A stretch of 64,000 nucleotides of DNA from Aminomonas paucivorans DSM 12260 (GCF_000165795.1 NZ_CM001022.1:2079812-2143811), one strand, 5' to 3'; positions 25,127-33,951 are shown, counted from the stretch's first letter. Translations and numbers: made by a program. The notes: generated from the letters alone by a model not told the origin.

Positions 25127-25200
25127 TGGAGGCGGCACCCGGATTCGAACCGGGGATGAAGGATTTGCAGTCCTCTGCCTTACCACTTGGCTATGCCGCC
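25127..25200 (-). tRNA. tRNA-Cys (GCA)
   Basis: Complete 74-base tRNA with encoded CCA; acceptor GGCGGCA/TGCCGCC, discriminator T (U in the RNA, as usual for tRNA-Cys), anticodon loop CTGCAAA. Its 3' 44 bases are duplicated at 20446-20489. Confidence 0.96.
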
Positions 25201-25216
25201 CAGTGTGTGCGAAAAA

Positions 25217-25291
25217 TGGAGCGGAAGACGGGATTTGAACCCGCGACCCCAACCTTGGCAAGGTTGTGCTCTACCCCTGAGCTACTTCCGC
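25217..25291 (-). tRNA. tRNA-Gly (GCC)
   Basis: Complete 75-base tRNA with encoded CCA; acceptor GCGGAAG/CTTCCGC, anticodon loop TTGCCAA giving anticodon GCC. Confidence 0.96.
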
Positions 25292-25306
25292 CCGACGTCT
25301 CAAAGA

Positions 25307-25382
<76 letters not shown>

Positions 25383-25404
25383 ATCGCTGGCGTTTCGAAA
25401 AGAC

Positions 25405-25482
25405 TGGCGGGGCTGACGGGACTTGAACCCGCGACCTCCGGCGTGACAGGCCGGCGCTCTAACCGAATTGAGCTACAACCCC
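25405..25482 (-). tRNA. tRNA-Asp (GTC)
   Basis: Complete 78-base tRNA with encoded CCA; anticodon loop CTGTCAC gives anticodon GTC; discriminator G; acceptor GGGGTTG pairs with CAGCCCC with one G-U. Confidence 0.96.
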
Positions 25483-25517
25483 ACCATCAAATGGAATGCG
25501 TTTGTCATTGTTCTCCT

Positions 25518-25592
25518 TGGTGGGCGGAATAGGTTTCGAACCTACGACCCCCTGCTTGTAAGGCAGGTGCTCTCCCGCTGAGCTATCCGCCC
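25518..25592 (-). tRNA. tRNA-Val (TAC), first gene of the operon
   Basis: Complete 75-base tRNA with encoded CCA; acceptor GGGCGGA/TCCGCCC, anticodon loop CTTACAA giving anticodon TAC. The operon promoter lies about 18 bases upstream. Confidence 0.96.
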
Positions 25593-25609
25593 GGGTCAAC
25601 GCAAGGGAC

Positions 25610-25638
25610 AGTATAGCGAGGCTTCCTAGGGCTGTCAA
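25610..25638 (-). promoter_or_regulatory. Sigma70 promoter of the tRNA operon
   Basis: Minus-strand TTGACA (25633-25638), 17-base spacer, TATACT (25610-25615): near-consensus and ideally placed before tRNA-Val. A GC-rich stretch (cctt/gcg) follows the -10, as in discriminators of stable-RNA promoters. Confidence 0.85.
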
Positions 25639-25708
25639 CAAGGGCTTCCCCTCGGTCCCGGGGGCTCTCCGGGGGGGAGGGGAAGGGGCTCCCCTCGGAG
25701 GTCGGGGC

Positions 25709-27454
25709 TCACGCCGTGGCGCCCAGTTCCCAACGCTCCGCCTGCTGCTGGAGCCCCCAGAGCTTCTGGTAGAGGGGCTCGCGTTCCAGAAGCTCTTCGT
25801 GGGTGCCCCACCCCGCCACCTTCCCCTGGTCCAGGACGACGATGCGGTCCGCATGGCGCACCGTCTTGAGGCGATGGGCGATGACCACCACGGTCCGGTC
25901 CTCCACCAGGGCCTGGAGGGCTTCCTGGACGGCCTGTTCGTTCTCCGGGTCCAGGGAGGAGGTGGCCTCGTCCAGGAGGACGATGGGGGCGTCCTTGAGG
26001 AGGGCTCGGGCGATGGAGACCCGCTGTCTTTCCCCGCCGCTCAGGGTGCAGCCCCCTTCCCCCACCCGGGTGTCGTACCCCTGGGGCAGGGCCTGGATGA
26101 ACTCGTGGCACCGGGCCCGACGGGCCGCTTCCTCCACCTGTTCCTGGGTGGCCTCGGGGTTGCCCACCCGGATGTTGTTGCCGATGGTGTCCCGGAAGAG
26201 GTAGACGTCCTGGAACACCATGGAGATGCGGGAGAGGAGGCGGTCCGGGTCCAGGTCCTTCACGTTCCGCCCCTCCAGGAGCACCGCCCCGTCCCGGACG
26301 TCCCAGAACCGGGCGATGAGCCGGGCCACGGTGCTCTTCCCGCTTCCCGAGGGCCCCACCAGGGCTGTGACGCTCCGGGAGGGGATGGAGAGGTTCACCC
26401 GGCTCAGGACGGGGGTGTCCCCGTAGGCGAAGGTGACGTTGCGGAATTCGATGCTCCCTTCCCGGGGCGGTTCCCCTTTGCCCTGGGGGATGGGCTGGCG
26501 GCGCAGTTCCAGGATCCTCTGGCCGCTCAGCAGGGAGTACCGGATCTCCGCGTAGTTGGTCAGCACCAGGGTGATGGGGTCGAATACCCGCCCCCCCAGG
26601 AGCAAAAAGCCCGTGAAGACCAGGGGGTCCAGGCGTCCTCCCACCAGGCGGTACACCCCCAGGAGCACCACGAGGGAAAGGCCCGTCCTCGTGGCGGCGA
26701 TGCCCACCATCACCAGGGGACCCACGATCCCCTCCAGGCGGATGGCCTCCCGCTTCAAGCTGCGGAACGCTCGCTCCAGGCGCTGGAACTTGGCTCCTCC
26801 CAGGTTGTGGGCCTTGATCTCCCGCATGTTGTTCAGGTACTCCTGCATGCGGCTGGAGGCGTCGATCTTCGCCGCCACGTGGGCCCGCCCCAGCCAGTCC
26901 TGGAGGCGCCGGGAGGCGAAGATGAAGGCGCACCCCACGGGAAGCCCGGCGAAGAGGGCCAGGGCAAGGCGCCAGTCCCAGAAGGAGAGCCCCAGGCAGA
27001 AGAGCACGGGAAAGGCCAGGGCGCTCACCAGCTGGGGAAGGTAGTGGCTCATGGCGGTCTCCAGCTGGGCGTAGTCCTCCAGGAGCATGGTGGTGAGGTC
27101 CCCCGGGTCCCGGCTGTTGAGGTATCCCAGGGAGAGGCGTCGCAGGTGGTCTCCCAGGGCGATGCGTCCCCGGGCGGAGGCCTCGTAGGCGGCGGTGAAG
27201 GTGGCGTCGTACGCCCGGAGGGAAATGCCGTACTGCACCACGGTCCAGACCCCCAGGGCAGCGGCGAGCTTCCACAGGAGGGGCAGGTCCAGGGGGTGGT
27301 CGGGGAGGGCATAGGATCGGTAGATCTCCTGCACCACCAGGAAGACCAGGCCGGCCTGGAAGATCCGGCACAGCCCTTCCAGGAACGCCGCCCCGATGGG
27401 GCGGGGGAGCAGCTCCGGGCTTCCCCCGGAGAAGAGGGACAACAGGCGGTTCAT
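25709..27454 (-). CDS. ABC exporter half-transporter, second subunit
   Basis: This 581-residue fused membrane-ATPase protein starts at ATG 27454 (MNRLLSLFSGGSPELLPRPI), overlapping the partner gene's stop by 4 bases. The N-terminal part has about six membrane helices (ABC transporter type-1 fold; YLNSRDPGDLTTMLLEDYAQ is the usual helix 2-3 loop). The nucleotide-binding domain has Walker A GPSGSGKSTVAR, Q-loop MVFQDVYLF, signature LSGGERQRVSIARAL, Walker B IVLLDEATSSLDPE and switch IAHRL. Together with the upstream gene it should form a heterodimeric exporter, or an importer of the siderophore type (YbtPQ, IrtAB). Substrate unknown; the upstream methyltransferases hint at a small molecule. Confidence 0.93.
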   Translation of the reverse strand: MNRLLSLFSGGSPELLPRPIGAAFLEGLCRIFQAGLVFLVVQEIYRSYALPDHPLDLPLLWKLAAALGVWTVVQYGISLRAYDATFTAAYEASARGRIALGDHLRRLSLGYLNSRDPGDLTTMLLEDYAQLETAMSHYLPQLVSALAFPVLFCLGLSFWDWRLALALFAGLPVGCAFIFASRRLQDWLGRAHVAAKIDASSRMQEYLNNMREIKAHNLGGAKFQRLERAFRSLKREAIRLEGIVGPLVMVGIAATRTGLSLVVLLGVYRLVGGRLDPLVFTGFLLLGGRVFDPITLVLTNYAEIRYSLLSGQRILELRRQPIPQGKGEPPREGSIEFRNVTFAYGDTPVLSRVNLSIPSRSVTALVGPSGSGKSTVARLIARFWDVRDGAVLLEGRNVKDLDPDRLLSRISMVFQDVYLFRDTIGNNIRVGNPEATQEQVEEAARRARCHEFIQALPQGYDTRVGEGGCTLSGGERQRVSIARALLKDAPIVLLDEATSSLDPENEQAVQEALQALVEDRTVVVIAHRLKTVRHADRIVVLDQGKVAGWGTHEELLEREPLYQKLWGLQQQAERWELGATA

Positions 27455-29274
27455 CGGACGACCTCCTTTGCCGCGGCAGAGGCGACGCTCCATGCCTCGG
27501 CGCTCACGTGGGCCTCCCACATCCGCCGGTAGAGCCCCTCCCGGGCCACCAGCTCGTCGTGGGTCCCCTGCTGCACGATGGTTCCCTGGTCCAGCACCAG
27601 GATCTGGTCCGCCCGGCGGATCGTGGAGAGACGGTGGGCGATGACGATCACCGTCCGGCCCCGGGTCAGGGCGGAGAGCCCCTGCTGGATTAGGGCTTCG
27701 TTCTCCGGGTCCGCGAAGGAGGTGGGCTCGTCCAGCACCAGCACGGGGGCGTCCTTGAGGATCGCCCGGGCCAGGGCGACCCGTTGGGCCTCCCCTCCGG
27801 AGAGGTTCGCCCCCTCTTCCCCGATCCGGGTCGCGTACCCCTGGGGCAGGGCCTGGATGAAGTCGTGGCACCGGGCCAGCCGGGCGGCGGCCCAGACCTC
27901 CTCCTGGCTTGCGGAGGCGTTGCCCATGCGGATGTTCTCCTCCAGGGTGTCCTGGAAGAGCCGGACGTCCTGGAAGACGGTGGAGACCCGGTCCATCAGG
28001 GTCTCGGTGCTCACCCGGCGCACGTCCACGCCCCCCACGGAGACGCTTCCTTCGTCCACATCCCAGAAACGGGGGATGAGGTTGGCCACGGTGCTCTTCC
28101 CGCTCCCCGAAGGCCCCACCAGGGCGGTGACGGTTCCTTCCCGGGCGGTGAAGGAGATCCCCCGCAGGGCCGGGATCACCTCCCCTCCCGCCAGAGAGGG
28201 GTAGGAGAAATGGACGTCCCGAAAGGCCACCCCGTCGTGGGCGGGCTCCTCCGGGTGTTCGGGAACCGGAAGGGGCTTCAGGTCCAGGATCCGATCCACC
28301 CTCTCCACCCCCTCGCTGATGAGCCGAAAGGTGGACCCCAGGTAGAGAACCTTCATCATGGGGATGGCCAGGCCGGGGCTCAGGACGAGGAAGGGAAGCA
28401 GGGTCAGGGCGAAGGCCTTCTGGTCCGGGGATCGGGCGGTCAGCAGCAGCCCCGCGGGCAGGAGGAAGACCACCGTGGAGGTGACGAGGAGGAGGAAGAG
28501 GGAATAGGGCCTCCGGCACTGGAGGGTCCAGCCCAGGACGAAGCTCTTGTAACCCTGGATGGCATCGTGGAAGGATCCGAAGCTCCTGACGGTGAGGCCG
28601 AAGACCTTCACCGCGGGCATCCCCCGGACGAACTCCACCCCGGCGCTGCTCATCTCCTCCAGCGCCTCCTGGTAGCGCCGCACCAGAGCCCTCCCCCTGC
28701 CCCCCGCAAAGGCGGAGGACTGGACGGCCCAGGCCACCCCCAGGCAGGCCAGGCACACCGAGGCCAGGACGGGGTCGATGGAGAAGAGCCCCCCCAGCAG
28801 CACCAGGGGGAACACCGCCGCCCCCACCGCATCGGGGATGTGGTGGGCCACGAACAGCTCGATGCGCTCCACCGCCAGGCCCACCACGCTCTTCACCCCG
28901 CCGCTGGCCTCCCGGGTGTGGAACCCCATGGGCAGGGTGGCCAGGTGTTCCGCCAGGCGCACCCGAAGGCCGTAGAGGATCTGGAAGGCCGCCACGTGGC
29001 TGGACATGGTGGAGGCGTAGAACAGGACCAGGGCCAGGATCAGCCCGCCGAAGGCCCAGCCGCCCCAGAAGAGCAGCAGCCCCTGGTCCACCAGGTCCGG
29101 CCGGGGGGCATGGAGAAAGAGTTCTTTCAAAATGCGATAGATCCCCCAGAGGGGGATCACCAGGCAAACGTTGGCCGCCACCGACAGCAGAGCCGAGAGG
29201 ATCAGCAGGCCCGGCTTGGCCCCGGCAATCTCCAACAACCGGACGAGGCCGGTGTGTCGCACGGTACCGTTCAT
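27451..29274 (-). CDS. ABC exporter half-transporter, first subunit
   Basis: This 607-residue type-1 ABC transporter subunit has about six helices in residues 15-310 (starting near GLLILSALLSVAANVCLVIP) and an ATPase domain with Walker A GPSGSGKSTVAN, Q-loop TVFQDVRLFQ, signature LSGGEAQRVALARAI, Walker B VLVLDEPTSFADPE and IAHRLST. The segment FIQALPQGYATRIGEEG is shared with its partner. The residue after Walker B is the catalytic Glu in both subunits, so both ATP sites could work. 118 bases separate its start from the methyltransferase gene upstream, room for an own promoter, though none is convincing. Subfamily resembles siderophore-type pairs (IrtAB/YbtPQ). Confidence 0.93.
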   Translation of the reverse strand: MNGTVRHTGLVRLLEIAGAKPGLLILSALLSVAANVCLVIPLWGIYRILKELFLHAPRPDLVDQGLLLFWGGWAFGGLILALVLFYASTMSSHVAAFQILYGLRVRLAEHLATLPMGFHTREASGGVKSVVGLAVERIELFVAHHIPDAVGAAVFPLVLLGGLFSIDPVLASVCLACLGVAWAVQSSAFAGGRGRALVRRYQEALEEMSSAGVEFVRGMPAVKVFGLTVRSFGSFHDAIQGYKSFVLGWTLQCRRPYSLFLLLVTSTVVFLLPAGLLLTARSPDQKAFALTLLPFLVLSPGLAIPMMKVLYLGSTFRLISEGVERVDRILDLKPLPVPEHPEEPAHDGVAFRDVHFSYPSLAGGEVIPALRGISFTAREGTVTALVGPSGSGKSTVANLIPRFWDVDEGSVSVGGVDVRRVSTETLMDRVSTVFQDVRLFQDTLEENIRMGNASASQEEVWAAARLARCHDFIQALPQGYATRIGEEGANLSGGEAQRVALARAILKDAPVLVLDEPTSFADPENEALIQQGLSALTRGRTVIVIAHRLSTIRRADQILVLDQGTIVQQGTHDELVAREGLYRRMWEAHVSAEAWSVASAAAKEVVR

Positions 29275-29392
29275 GCGCTCTTGCCTCCCTTGGAAACCCT
29301 CTTGTTTTATTCACCAAACAAACATCCCGGCGCAGACCTCGCCCAAAGGACGCCTCACCCCGACGAGGGGACCGCCGCAGGACAAAAAGCCC

Positions 29393-30043
29393 TCAGGCGG
29401 CGGGGCGCGGGGCCTTTCGGAACAGCTGCCTTCGGGTGATGGAGTTCAGGTAGCAGTCCTCCTCCAGAATCAGGTCCCGGGATCGGCACAGCTCCGGGTA
29501 GACGTTGTTCCAGTTGTCCCGGTTCCGTTCCCCCCAGCAGACCAGGGGGAACCACACGGCCCCCCAGAGTCCCAGGTGGGGGCGGCTCCAGTCCACCAGG
29601 AGAAACCGCCCCCCGTCCCGGAGGACCCGGGCGACCTCTCCCACGGTCCTTCTGCGGACCTCCGGGGGGGTCTCGTGCAGGGCCATGGAGGTCATCACCA
29701 GGTCGAACTCCCCGTCGGGGAAGGGCAGCTCGTCCATGGAGCAGCGGTGGAACCGGAGAGAGCAGGAAACCCTTCCGGCCCGTCGGGAGGCCAGGTCCAG
29801 CTGGTCCACCGACAGGTCCACCCCGTGAATCTGGGTGTCCACGGGAGATCTGGCTCCCAGGGCGAAGCTGAGCCCCCCGGGGCCGCACCCCAGGTCCAGC
29901 GCCTTCATGCCCGGGGCGAGGACAAGCCCCCCCAGGGCTCGTTCGTAGAACCGAGGTCCCATGCCGAAGGCGGAAGCCAGGGCCTCGTAGTTCCGTCCGC
30001 CCCAGATCCCCTCGAAGGACCTCCCCTTTTCCCCCGTCCGCAT
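29393..30043 (-). CDS. Class I SAM-dependent methyltransferase (UbiE/Methyltransf_11 type)
   Basis: This 216-residue protein shows the SAM motif I LDLGCGPGGLSFALGA (about 48-63), the acidic loop VDLSVDQLDLA, motif II MDELPFPDGEFDLVMTSMAL (about 102-121) and a post-II RVLRDGGRFLLVDWSRP, all typical of UbiE-like enzymes. The frame is open far upstream through another gene, but the ATG at 30043 gives a normal N-terminus. The late part is Trp/Asn-rich (CWGERNRDNWNNVYPELC). It follows the DUF2325 gene by 26 bases. The methyl acceptor is unknown; a ubiquinone/menaquinone role is unlikely without partners. Context with a second methyltransferase and an ABC exporter suggests tailoring of an exported small molecule. 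Confidence 0.8.
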   Translation of the reverse strand: MRTGEKGRSFEGIWGGRNYEALASAFGMGPRFYERALGGLVLAPGMKALDLGCGPGGLSFALGARSPVDTQIHGVDLSVDQLDLASRRAGRVSCSLRFHRCSMDELPFPDGEFDLVMTSMALHETPPEVRRRTVGEVARVLRDGGRFLLVDWSRPHLGLWGAVWFPLVCWGERNRDNWNNVYPELCRSRDLILEEDCYLNSITRRQLFRKAPRPAA

Positions 30044-30069
30044 CCCCACGAAGAACCCCTCCCCTCTCC

Positions 30070-31398
30070 CTACGATCCCATGGCCCGAGCCAGGCTGGAT
30101 ACGCTGTGGTTTTCCAGCATGCGCACGGGCTTGTTGTATTTCTTGCCCAGATTCTTCACCAACAGGCAGGCGGCATGGCTGTTGCAGGTCACGGGACAGA
30201 GCACCATGTCCGCCCTCTTGAGGCGCTCCTCCAGCTGACGGGAACCCCCTCGGACCTTGCCGTCGTGGTACTCGAAGACGCCCCCGTTTTCTTCCACCAG
30301 GCGCCGGTACAGGGTCTCCATGCGGGCGATGCCCCCCACGATGAGCACCCTCTTGCTGCACAGGTCGTAGGCGGGGCAGTTGGGGTCGCAGCCTCCCTGC
30401 CCCTTCATGCCCTCCAGGATGCAATGGGTCTCCCGGATGAACAGGTCTTTCTGCTCCCTTTCCCGCTCCAGCTCCTCCACCCGGGCCTTCAGGACCTCCA
30501 TCTGCCCTTCCCGGGCGGCGAGGCGTTCCTCCGCCACCTCCGCACGGGCGAGAAGCCGCTGCCTTTCCTCCTCCGGCCGGGCCATCCGCTCCACCTCCCG
30601 GGCCGGTCGATCCCGCCCCGAGGCGGCCCGAGCCCCTTCCGCCTCCTCCACCCGGCGCAACAGGGCGGCGGACTCCTTCTCCAGGGCCCTCATGTCCGCC
30701 TCCAACCTCCGGCACGCCGTTTCGGAATCCCGGAGCTTGGCCGAAAGCCCCTCCCGGGCCTCCCGAAGCTCCTGGATCTCCCGAAGCCGCAGCCCCCGGT
30801 CCTCCAGGGAGTCGTGCATGGCCATGTGGACGTCCCCGAAGACCTTCCTCCTCCCCGCGTCGGAGAGGGCAGGGTGGGTGACCAGGGGCCAGAAGGACTC
30901 GCCCATCCTCCCGGCGGCGAAGTCCCGCCCCCACTCCCGAAGCAGGGAGGGCTCGTCCATCCCGGAAAGCTCCCGACAGCGCCGGGCGTATTTCCTCTCC
31001 AGGAAACCCTGGACCCGCAGGGAAAGCCGGTTTTCGTTCTCCCCGCAGGCCACGAAGACCTCGTGCACGTCGAAGGGGCTCATGCGCTTGGTCTGGACGC
31101 CGAACCGTTTGAGAAGCTGGTGCTGTTCCTGCTTCGTCAGACAAAGCCCCACCACGGGGCACTTCAGGTAGACCTCCAGCTCCCACAGGCGAAGGGGGCG
31201 CACCTCCCCCTCCGAGGAGGCCGGGGCCTCCGACTCCACCGGGCAGACCGAGGTGCTTTCCGGCGCTTTGGAGAAGGCTCCCTTCCATCCCTCGGGCAAA
31301 CCCGCCGCGCAAACCAAGGACTTTCCCACAGCCAACCTCCTCTCCGGCGAACCCCCGTCCGCCGCTTCGAGGCAGCCCCGGCTAGGACAGGATGTCAT
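30070..31398 (-). CDS. DUF2325 protein with long central coiled coil
   Basis: This protein has up to 442 residues. The N-terminal 60 residues are low-complexity and the true start may be a later codon. The middle (about 195-345) is a charged coiled coil (AREVERMARPEEERQRLLAR and neighbours). The C-terminal 100 residues are a DUF2325 domain: KRVLIVGGIARMETLYRRLV, GGVFEYHDGKVRGG, ADMVLCPVTCNSHAACLLVK, ending RMLENHSVSSL. DUF2325 proteins are found beside metal-homeostasis and other genes, but no biochemical role is firmly known. A Cys-rich patch (GGCDPNCPAYDLC) precedes the domain and could bind a metal. Its start overlaps the LCM methyltransferase stop by 17 bases. Confidence 0.8.
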   Translation of the reverse strand: MTSCPSRGCLEAADGGSPERRLAVGKSLVCAAGLPEGWKGAFSKAPESTSVCPVESEAPASSEGEVRPLRLWELEVYLKCPVVGLCLTKQEQHQLLKRFGVQTKRMSPFDVHEVFVACGENENRLSLRVQGFLERKYARRCRELSGMDEPSLLREWGRDFAAGRMGESFWPLVTHPALSDAGRRKVFGDVHMAMHDSLEDRGLRLREIQELREAREGLSAKLRDSETACRRLEADMRALEKESAALLRRVEEAEGARAASGRDRPAREVERMARPEEERQRLLARAEVAEERLAAREGQMEVLKARVEELEREREQKDLFIRETHCILEGMKGQGGCDPNCPAYDLCSKRVLIVGGIARMETLYRRLVEENGGVFEYHDGKVRGGSRQLEERLKRADMVLCPVTCNSHAACLLVKNLGKKYNKPVRMLENHSVSSLARAMGS

Positions 31399-32224
31399 AG
31401 CGAAGCGCCCCGCTCCCCCTGCCGAGGCAAGGGACCAGGCGGAAGAGGTTCCCCCAGCCCCAGCGTCGGGGTTCCTGACTCATGAAGTACGCCGTCTCGC
31501 GATGGACCAGCCGGGGATGCCACGCCCCCAGCCCCTCCGGATCGTCGGTGCCCCAACGGAACTCCACCCCGCTGCTCCGCACCGTGTCGTGGAGGGAAGT
31601 GTGCCCGGCGATCCACCGGGAGACGTAGTCGAAATGCAGCTCCCCCCCCGGGAAACGATCCGCCAGACGGCACAGGAGCGTGCGGACGGACTCCTCCGGA
31701 AAGTACATGAGCAGCCCCTCCATGAAGAAGGCGAAGCGGCTTCCCGGATAGGTCTGGAGAAGCCGGTCCATCCAGTCCGTCTCCAGGGCCGACCCGCTCC
31801 ACTGGGGGTTGCGGTCCGAGGGAGGGTAAAACCGCCCACGCAACGCCATCACGTCCGGAAGGTCCAGGTCCAGCTGGACCCCCAGCCCCCCATCGGTTCG
31901 GAGGAAGCGGCCATCGAGGCCGCAGCCCAGGTGCACCACCACGGGACGGGTCCAGGTGGCCAGGATGCGCCGGACCTGCCGGTCGAAGTGGCGCACCCGG
32001 ATCGCCGTCCCCACCTGGCTCATGCGCTTGCCTTCGTATCCCCGAAGGTCCAGCCCGAGGTCGCGCAGCACCCTCTGCGCGAAGGGGTCGTCAAACAGGC
32101 GGTCCGCCCGCCTTGTCTCCTCCGCCCTCATGCAGAGGGGGATGAGAAGGGTCTCGGAGATGGGATCGTTCCAGGAAAGAGAGGAGATTCCGCCAGCGGC
32201 GGGGGGAGCCTTCATGGACAACAC
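31382..32224 (-). CDS. LCM-family methyltransferase (COG3315, polyketide O-methyltransferase type)
   Basis: This 280-residue protein matches the leucine-carboxyl-methyltransferase-like family: SETLLIPLCMRAEETRRADRL and FDDPFAQRVL at the N-terminus, R-x-RHFD (IRVRHFDRQVRRIL), SAM motif VVVHLGCGLDGRF (about 95-107), and FFMEGLLMYFPEESVR (about 165-180). These enzymes methylate small acids or polyketide-like compounds; several such stand-alone genes in anaerobes have unknown substrates. ATG 32224 or 32215 may start it. It is the first gene of the co-directional set running to the ABC exporter. A weak A/T-rich stretch (gatctaaaacatcat) lies just upstream. Confidence 0.85.
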   Translation of the reverse strand: MLSMKAPPAAGGISSLSWNDPISETLLIPLCMRAEETRRADRLFDDPFAQRVLRDLGLDLRGYEGKRMSQVGTAIRVRHFDRQVRRILATWTRPVVVHLGCGLDGRFLRTDGGLGVQLDLDLPDVMALRGRFYPPSDRNPQWSGSALETDWMDRLLQTYPGSRFAFFMEGLLMYFPEESVRTLLCRLADRFPGGELHFDYVSRWIAGHTSLHDTVRSSGVEFRWGTDDPEGLGAWHPRLVHRETAYFMSQEPRRWGWGNLFRLVPCLGRGSGALRYDILS

Positions 32225-32492
32225 CCCTTCTACGCCCGGCAGGGGCTATGTTTGAGATCTAAAACATCATACCCCCAGTTCGCCCTCCGTCAAGGGACCG
32301 GAAAGAAAAAGGAAACGCGAGGAAGGCACCCCCTCGGGGCAAGACGCGAAAGAGGGGGGGCGGAGGGACCGTGCCGGGCACCCCGAATTGTCGCGCCCCG
32401 GGATCCGGCAAAAAACTGTCGTTTTCGCTGGAGATTTAAAATGAAATCCGGTATGCTTTGCGGAGCACCCCATCTCCGAGGAGGCGAAATCC

Positions 32493-33233
32493 ATGACGGT
32501 GTACCGCATCAAGAGCAAGTCCCGCTCCTGGGACGGCGAACCCATCGGCATCCTGATCCTCGACGCCGCCTATCCCTGCGTGCCCGGCAACGTGGGCAAC
32601 GCCACCACCTTCCCCTTCCCGGTGCGGTACAAGGAAATCCGGGGCTCCAGCATCGAACGCCTCCTGAACGAGCGGGACCCGGAGCTGCTGAAGCCCTTCG
32701 TGGAGGGAGCCAAGGAGCTGGAGGCGGAGGGGGTGCGGGCCATCACGGGGGCCTGCGGCTTCATGGCCCTGTTCCAGCCCCAGGTGGCTGCGGCGGTGGA
32801 CGTGCCCGTGTTCCTCTCCAGCCTGATGCAGGTGCCCTTCATCCTGCGGACCCTGCGCCCGGGCCGGAGCGTGGGGATCATCAGCGCCAACGCCTCCTGC
32901 CTCACCCCGGACCACTTCCGCAACACCGGGATCCCCGACGGGGCCCCCCTGGTGCTCTACGGCATGGAGGACCAGGAGGAGTTCCGCACCTCCGTGCTGG
33001 AGGAGAAGGGGACCCTGGACTCGGATCAGGTGGAACGGGAGGTGGTGGGGGTGGCTTCCCGGATGGTGGAGGAGCATCCGGAGGTGGGGGCGATCCTGCT
33101 GGAGTGCAGCGACCTGCCTCCCTACGCGGCGGCGGTGCACGAGGCCACGGGACGGCCGGTGTTCGACTTCACCACCCTGATCCGCCACGTCCACTCCGCC
33201 CTGGTGCCCACCCGGTACGCCGGGCACATGTAG
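32493..33233 (+). CDS. Aspartate/glutamate racemase superfamily protein
   Basis: This 246-residue protein of the Asp/Glu/hydantoin racemase fold has two cysteines at the expected places: the first in AITGACGFMAL (about residue 90) and the second in ILLECSDLPPYA (about residue 205). Other conserved pieces are GILILDAAYPCVPGNVGNAT and TRYAGHM at the end. In this superfamily paired cysteines carry out racemisation or related chemistry; the exact substrate (amino acid, hydantoin or maleate) cannot be told. The ATG at 32493 follows GAGGAGG. It is convergent with the GntR gene with one base between stops; the regulator may control it. Confidence 0.85.
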   Translation: MTVYRIKSKSRSWDGEPIGILILDAAYPCVPGNVGNATTFPFPVRYKEIRGSSIERLLNERDPELLKPFVEGAKELEAEGVRAITGACGFMALFQPQVAAAVDVPVFLSSLMQVPFILRTLRPGRSVGIISANASCLTPDHFRNTGIPDGAPLVLYGMEDQEEFRTSVLEEKGTLDSDQVEREVVGVASRMVEEHPEVGAILLECSDLPPYAAAVHEATGRPVFDFTTLIRHVHSALVPTRYAGHM

Positions 33234-33234
33234 G

Positions 33235-33951
33235 CTAGAGGGTCCGCAGCCCGTCGGCCATGCGGTCCATGTCCAGGGTGGCGAAGGACGAGCGGATGTG
33301 GGCGCGCATGGCCGCTTCCGCCCAGAGGGGGTCCCGGTTCGTCAGGGCGTCGATGAGGATGCGGTGCTCCCACTGGGAGCGCAGATCCTCCGCCTGGGCC
33401 TCGTAGAAGGGGTCGTACAGGGAGAGGTACACGTTGGTGAGGGCGAGGCATCGGCGGATCGCCCCTTCCAGGGGACGGTTGTCCGCCCCCCGGGCCACCA
33501 GGAGGTGGAAGTCGTTGTTGGCCTCGATGTAATCCCCCAGGGAGCGGTCCTTCAGGGTGGAGAGTTCCCGGTCCGCCGCGTCCCGCAGGCCCGCGAGGAA
33601 GGACTCCGTGACGGCGTCGCAGGCCAGACGGGCGGCCAGGGACTCCAGGGCCTCCCGGGTGAGGTAGGCGTCCCGGATGTCCTTGGGGCTGGGCACCGCC
33701 ACCGCGGCCCCCTGACGGGGGGTCACCACCGCCAGCCCCTCCGCCGCCAGGCGGCGCAGGGCCCCCCGCACGGGGGTGCGGCTCATGTCGATCATCCGGG
33801 CGATGGCGGGCTCGGAGAGCTTGGCCCCGGGGCGCAGGCGCCGGGCCAGGATGGCGTCCCGGATGCGCCGGTACGCCGTCTCCTCCAGGTTGCCCCGGGC
33901 CCCCGGCTGCCCTTCCTCCGGGAAGGGCGGACGCCCCTCCGCTCCGTTCAT
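33235..33951 (-). CDS. GntR family transcriptional regulator (FadR/FCD subfamily)
   Basis: This 238-residue regulator has an N-terminal winged helix (about 25-90: AYRRIRDAILARRLRPGAKL, SEPAIARMIDMSRTPVRGAL, RRLAAEGLAVVTPRQGAAVA) and an all-helical FCD ligand domain (about 95-235) with likely metal-ligand residues in NNDFHLLVARGADN and the late H in AMRAHIRSS. FCD regulators respond to small organic acids. The frame is open upstream, but the ATG at 33951 overlaps the DUF502 stop (ATGA) and gives a normal protein. It may control the adjacent racemase-like gene; no operator could be identified. Confidence 0.88.
   Translation of the reverse strand: MNGAEGRPPFPEEGQPGARGNLEETAYRRIRDAILARRLRPGAKLSEPAIARMIDMSRTPVRGALRRLAAEGLAVVTPRQGAAVAVPSPKDIRDAYLTREALESLAARLACDAVTESFLAGLRDAADRELSTLKDRSLGDYIEANNDFHLLVARGADNRPLEGAIRRCLALTNVYLSLYDPFYEAQAEDLRSQWEHRILIDALTNRDPLWAEAAMRAHIRSSFATLDMDRMADGLRTL

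Larger units (their letters stand above)
24750..25170. repeat. Right copy of the tRNA-Cys/tRNA-Asn direct repeat
   Basis: Direct counterpart of 20095-20489, about 4.66 kb away. It continues at its right end into the intact tRNA-Cys and the rest of the tRNA operon, so this copy is the one attached to a working promoter. Confidence 0.85.

Noticed and set aside
27455-29317. Long upstream extension of the second ABC subunit
   Set aside because: It is the shadow frame of the first ABC subunit; the ATG at 27454 overlaps that gene's stop and gives a normal protein.
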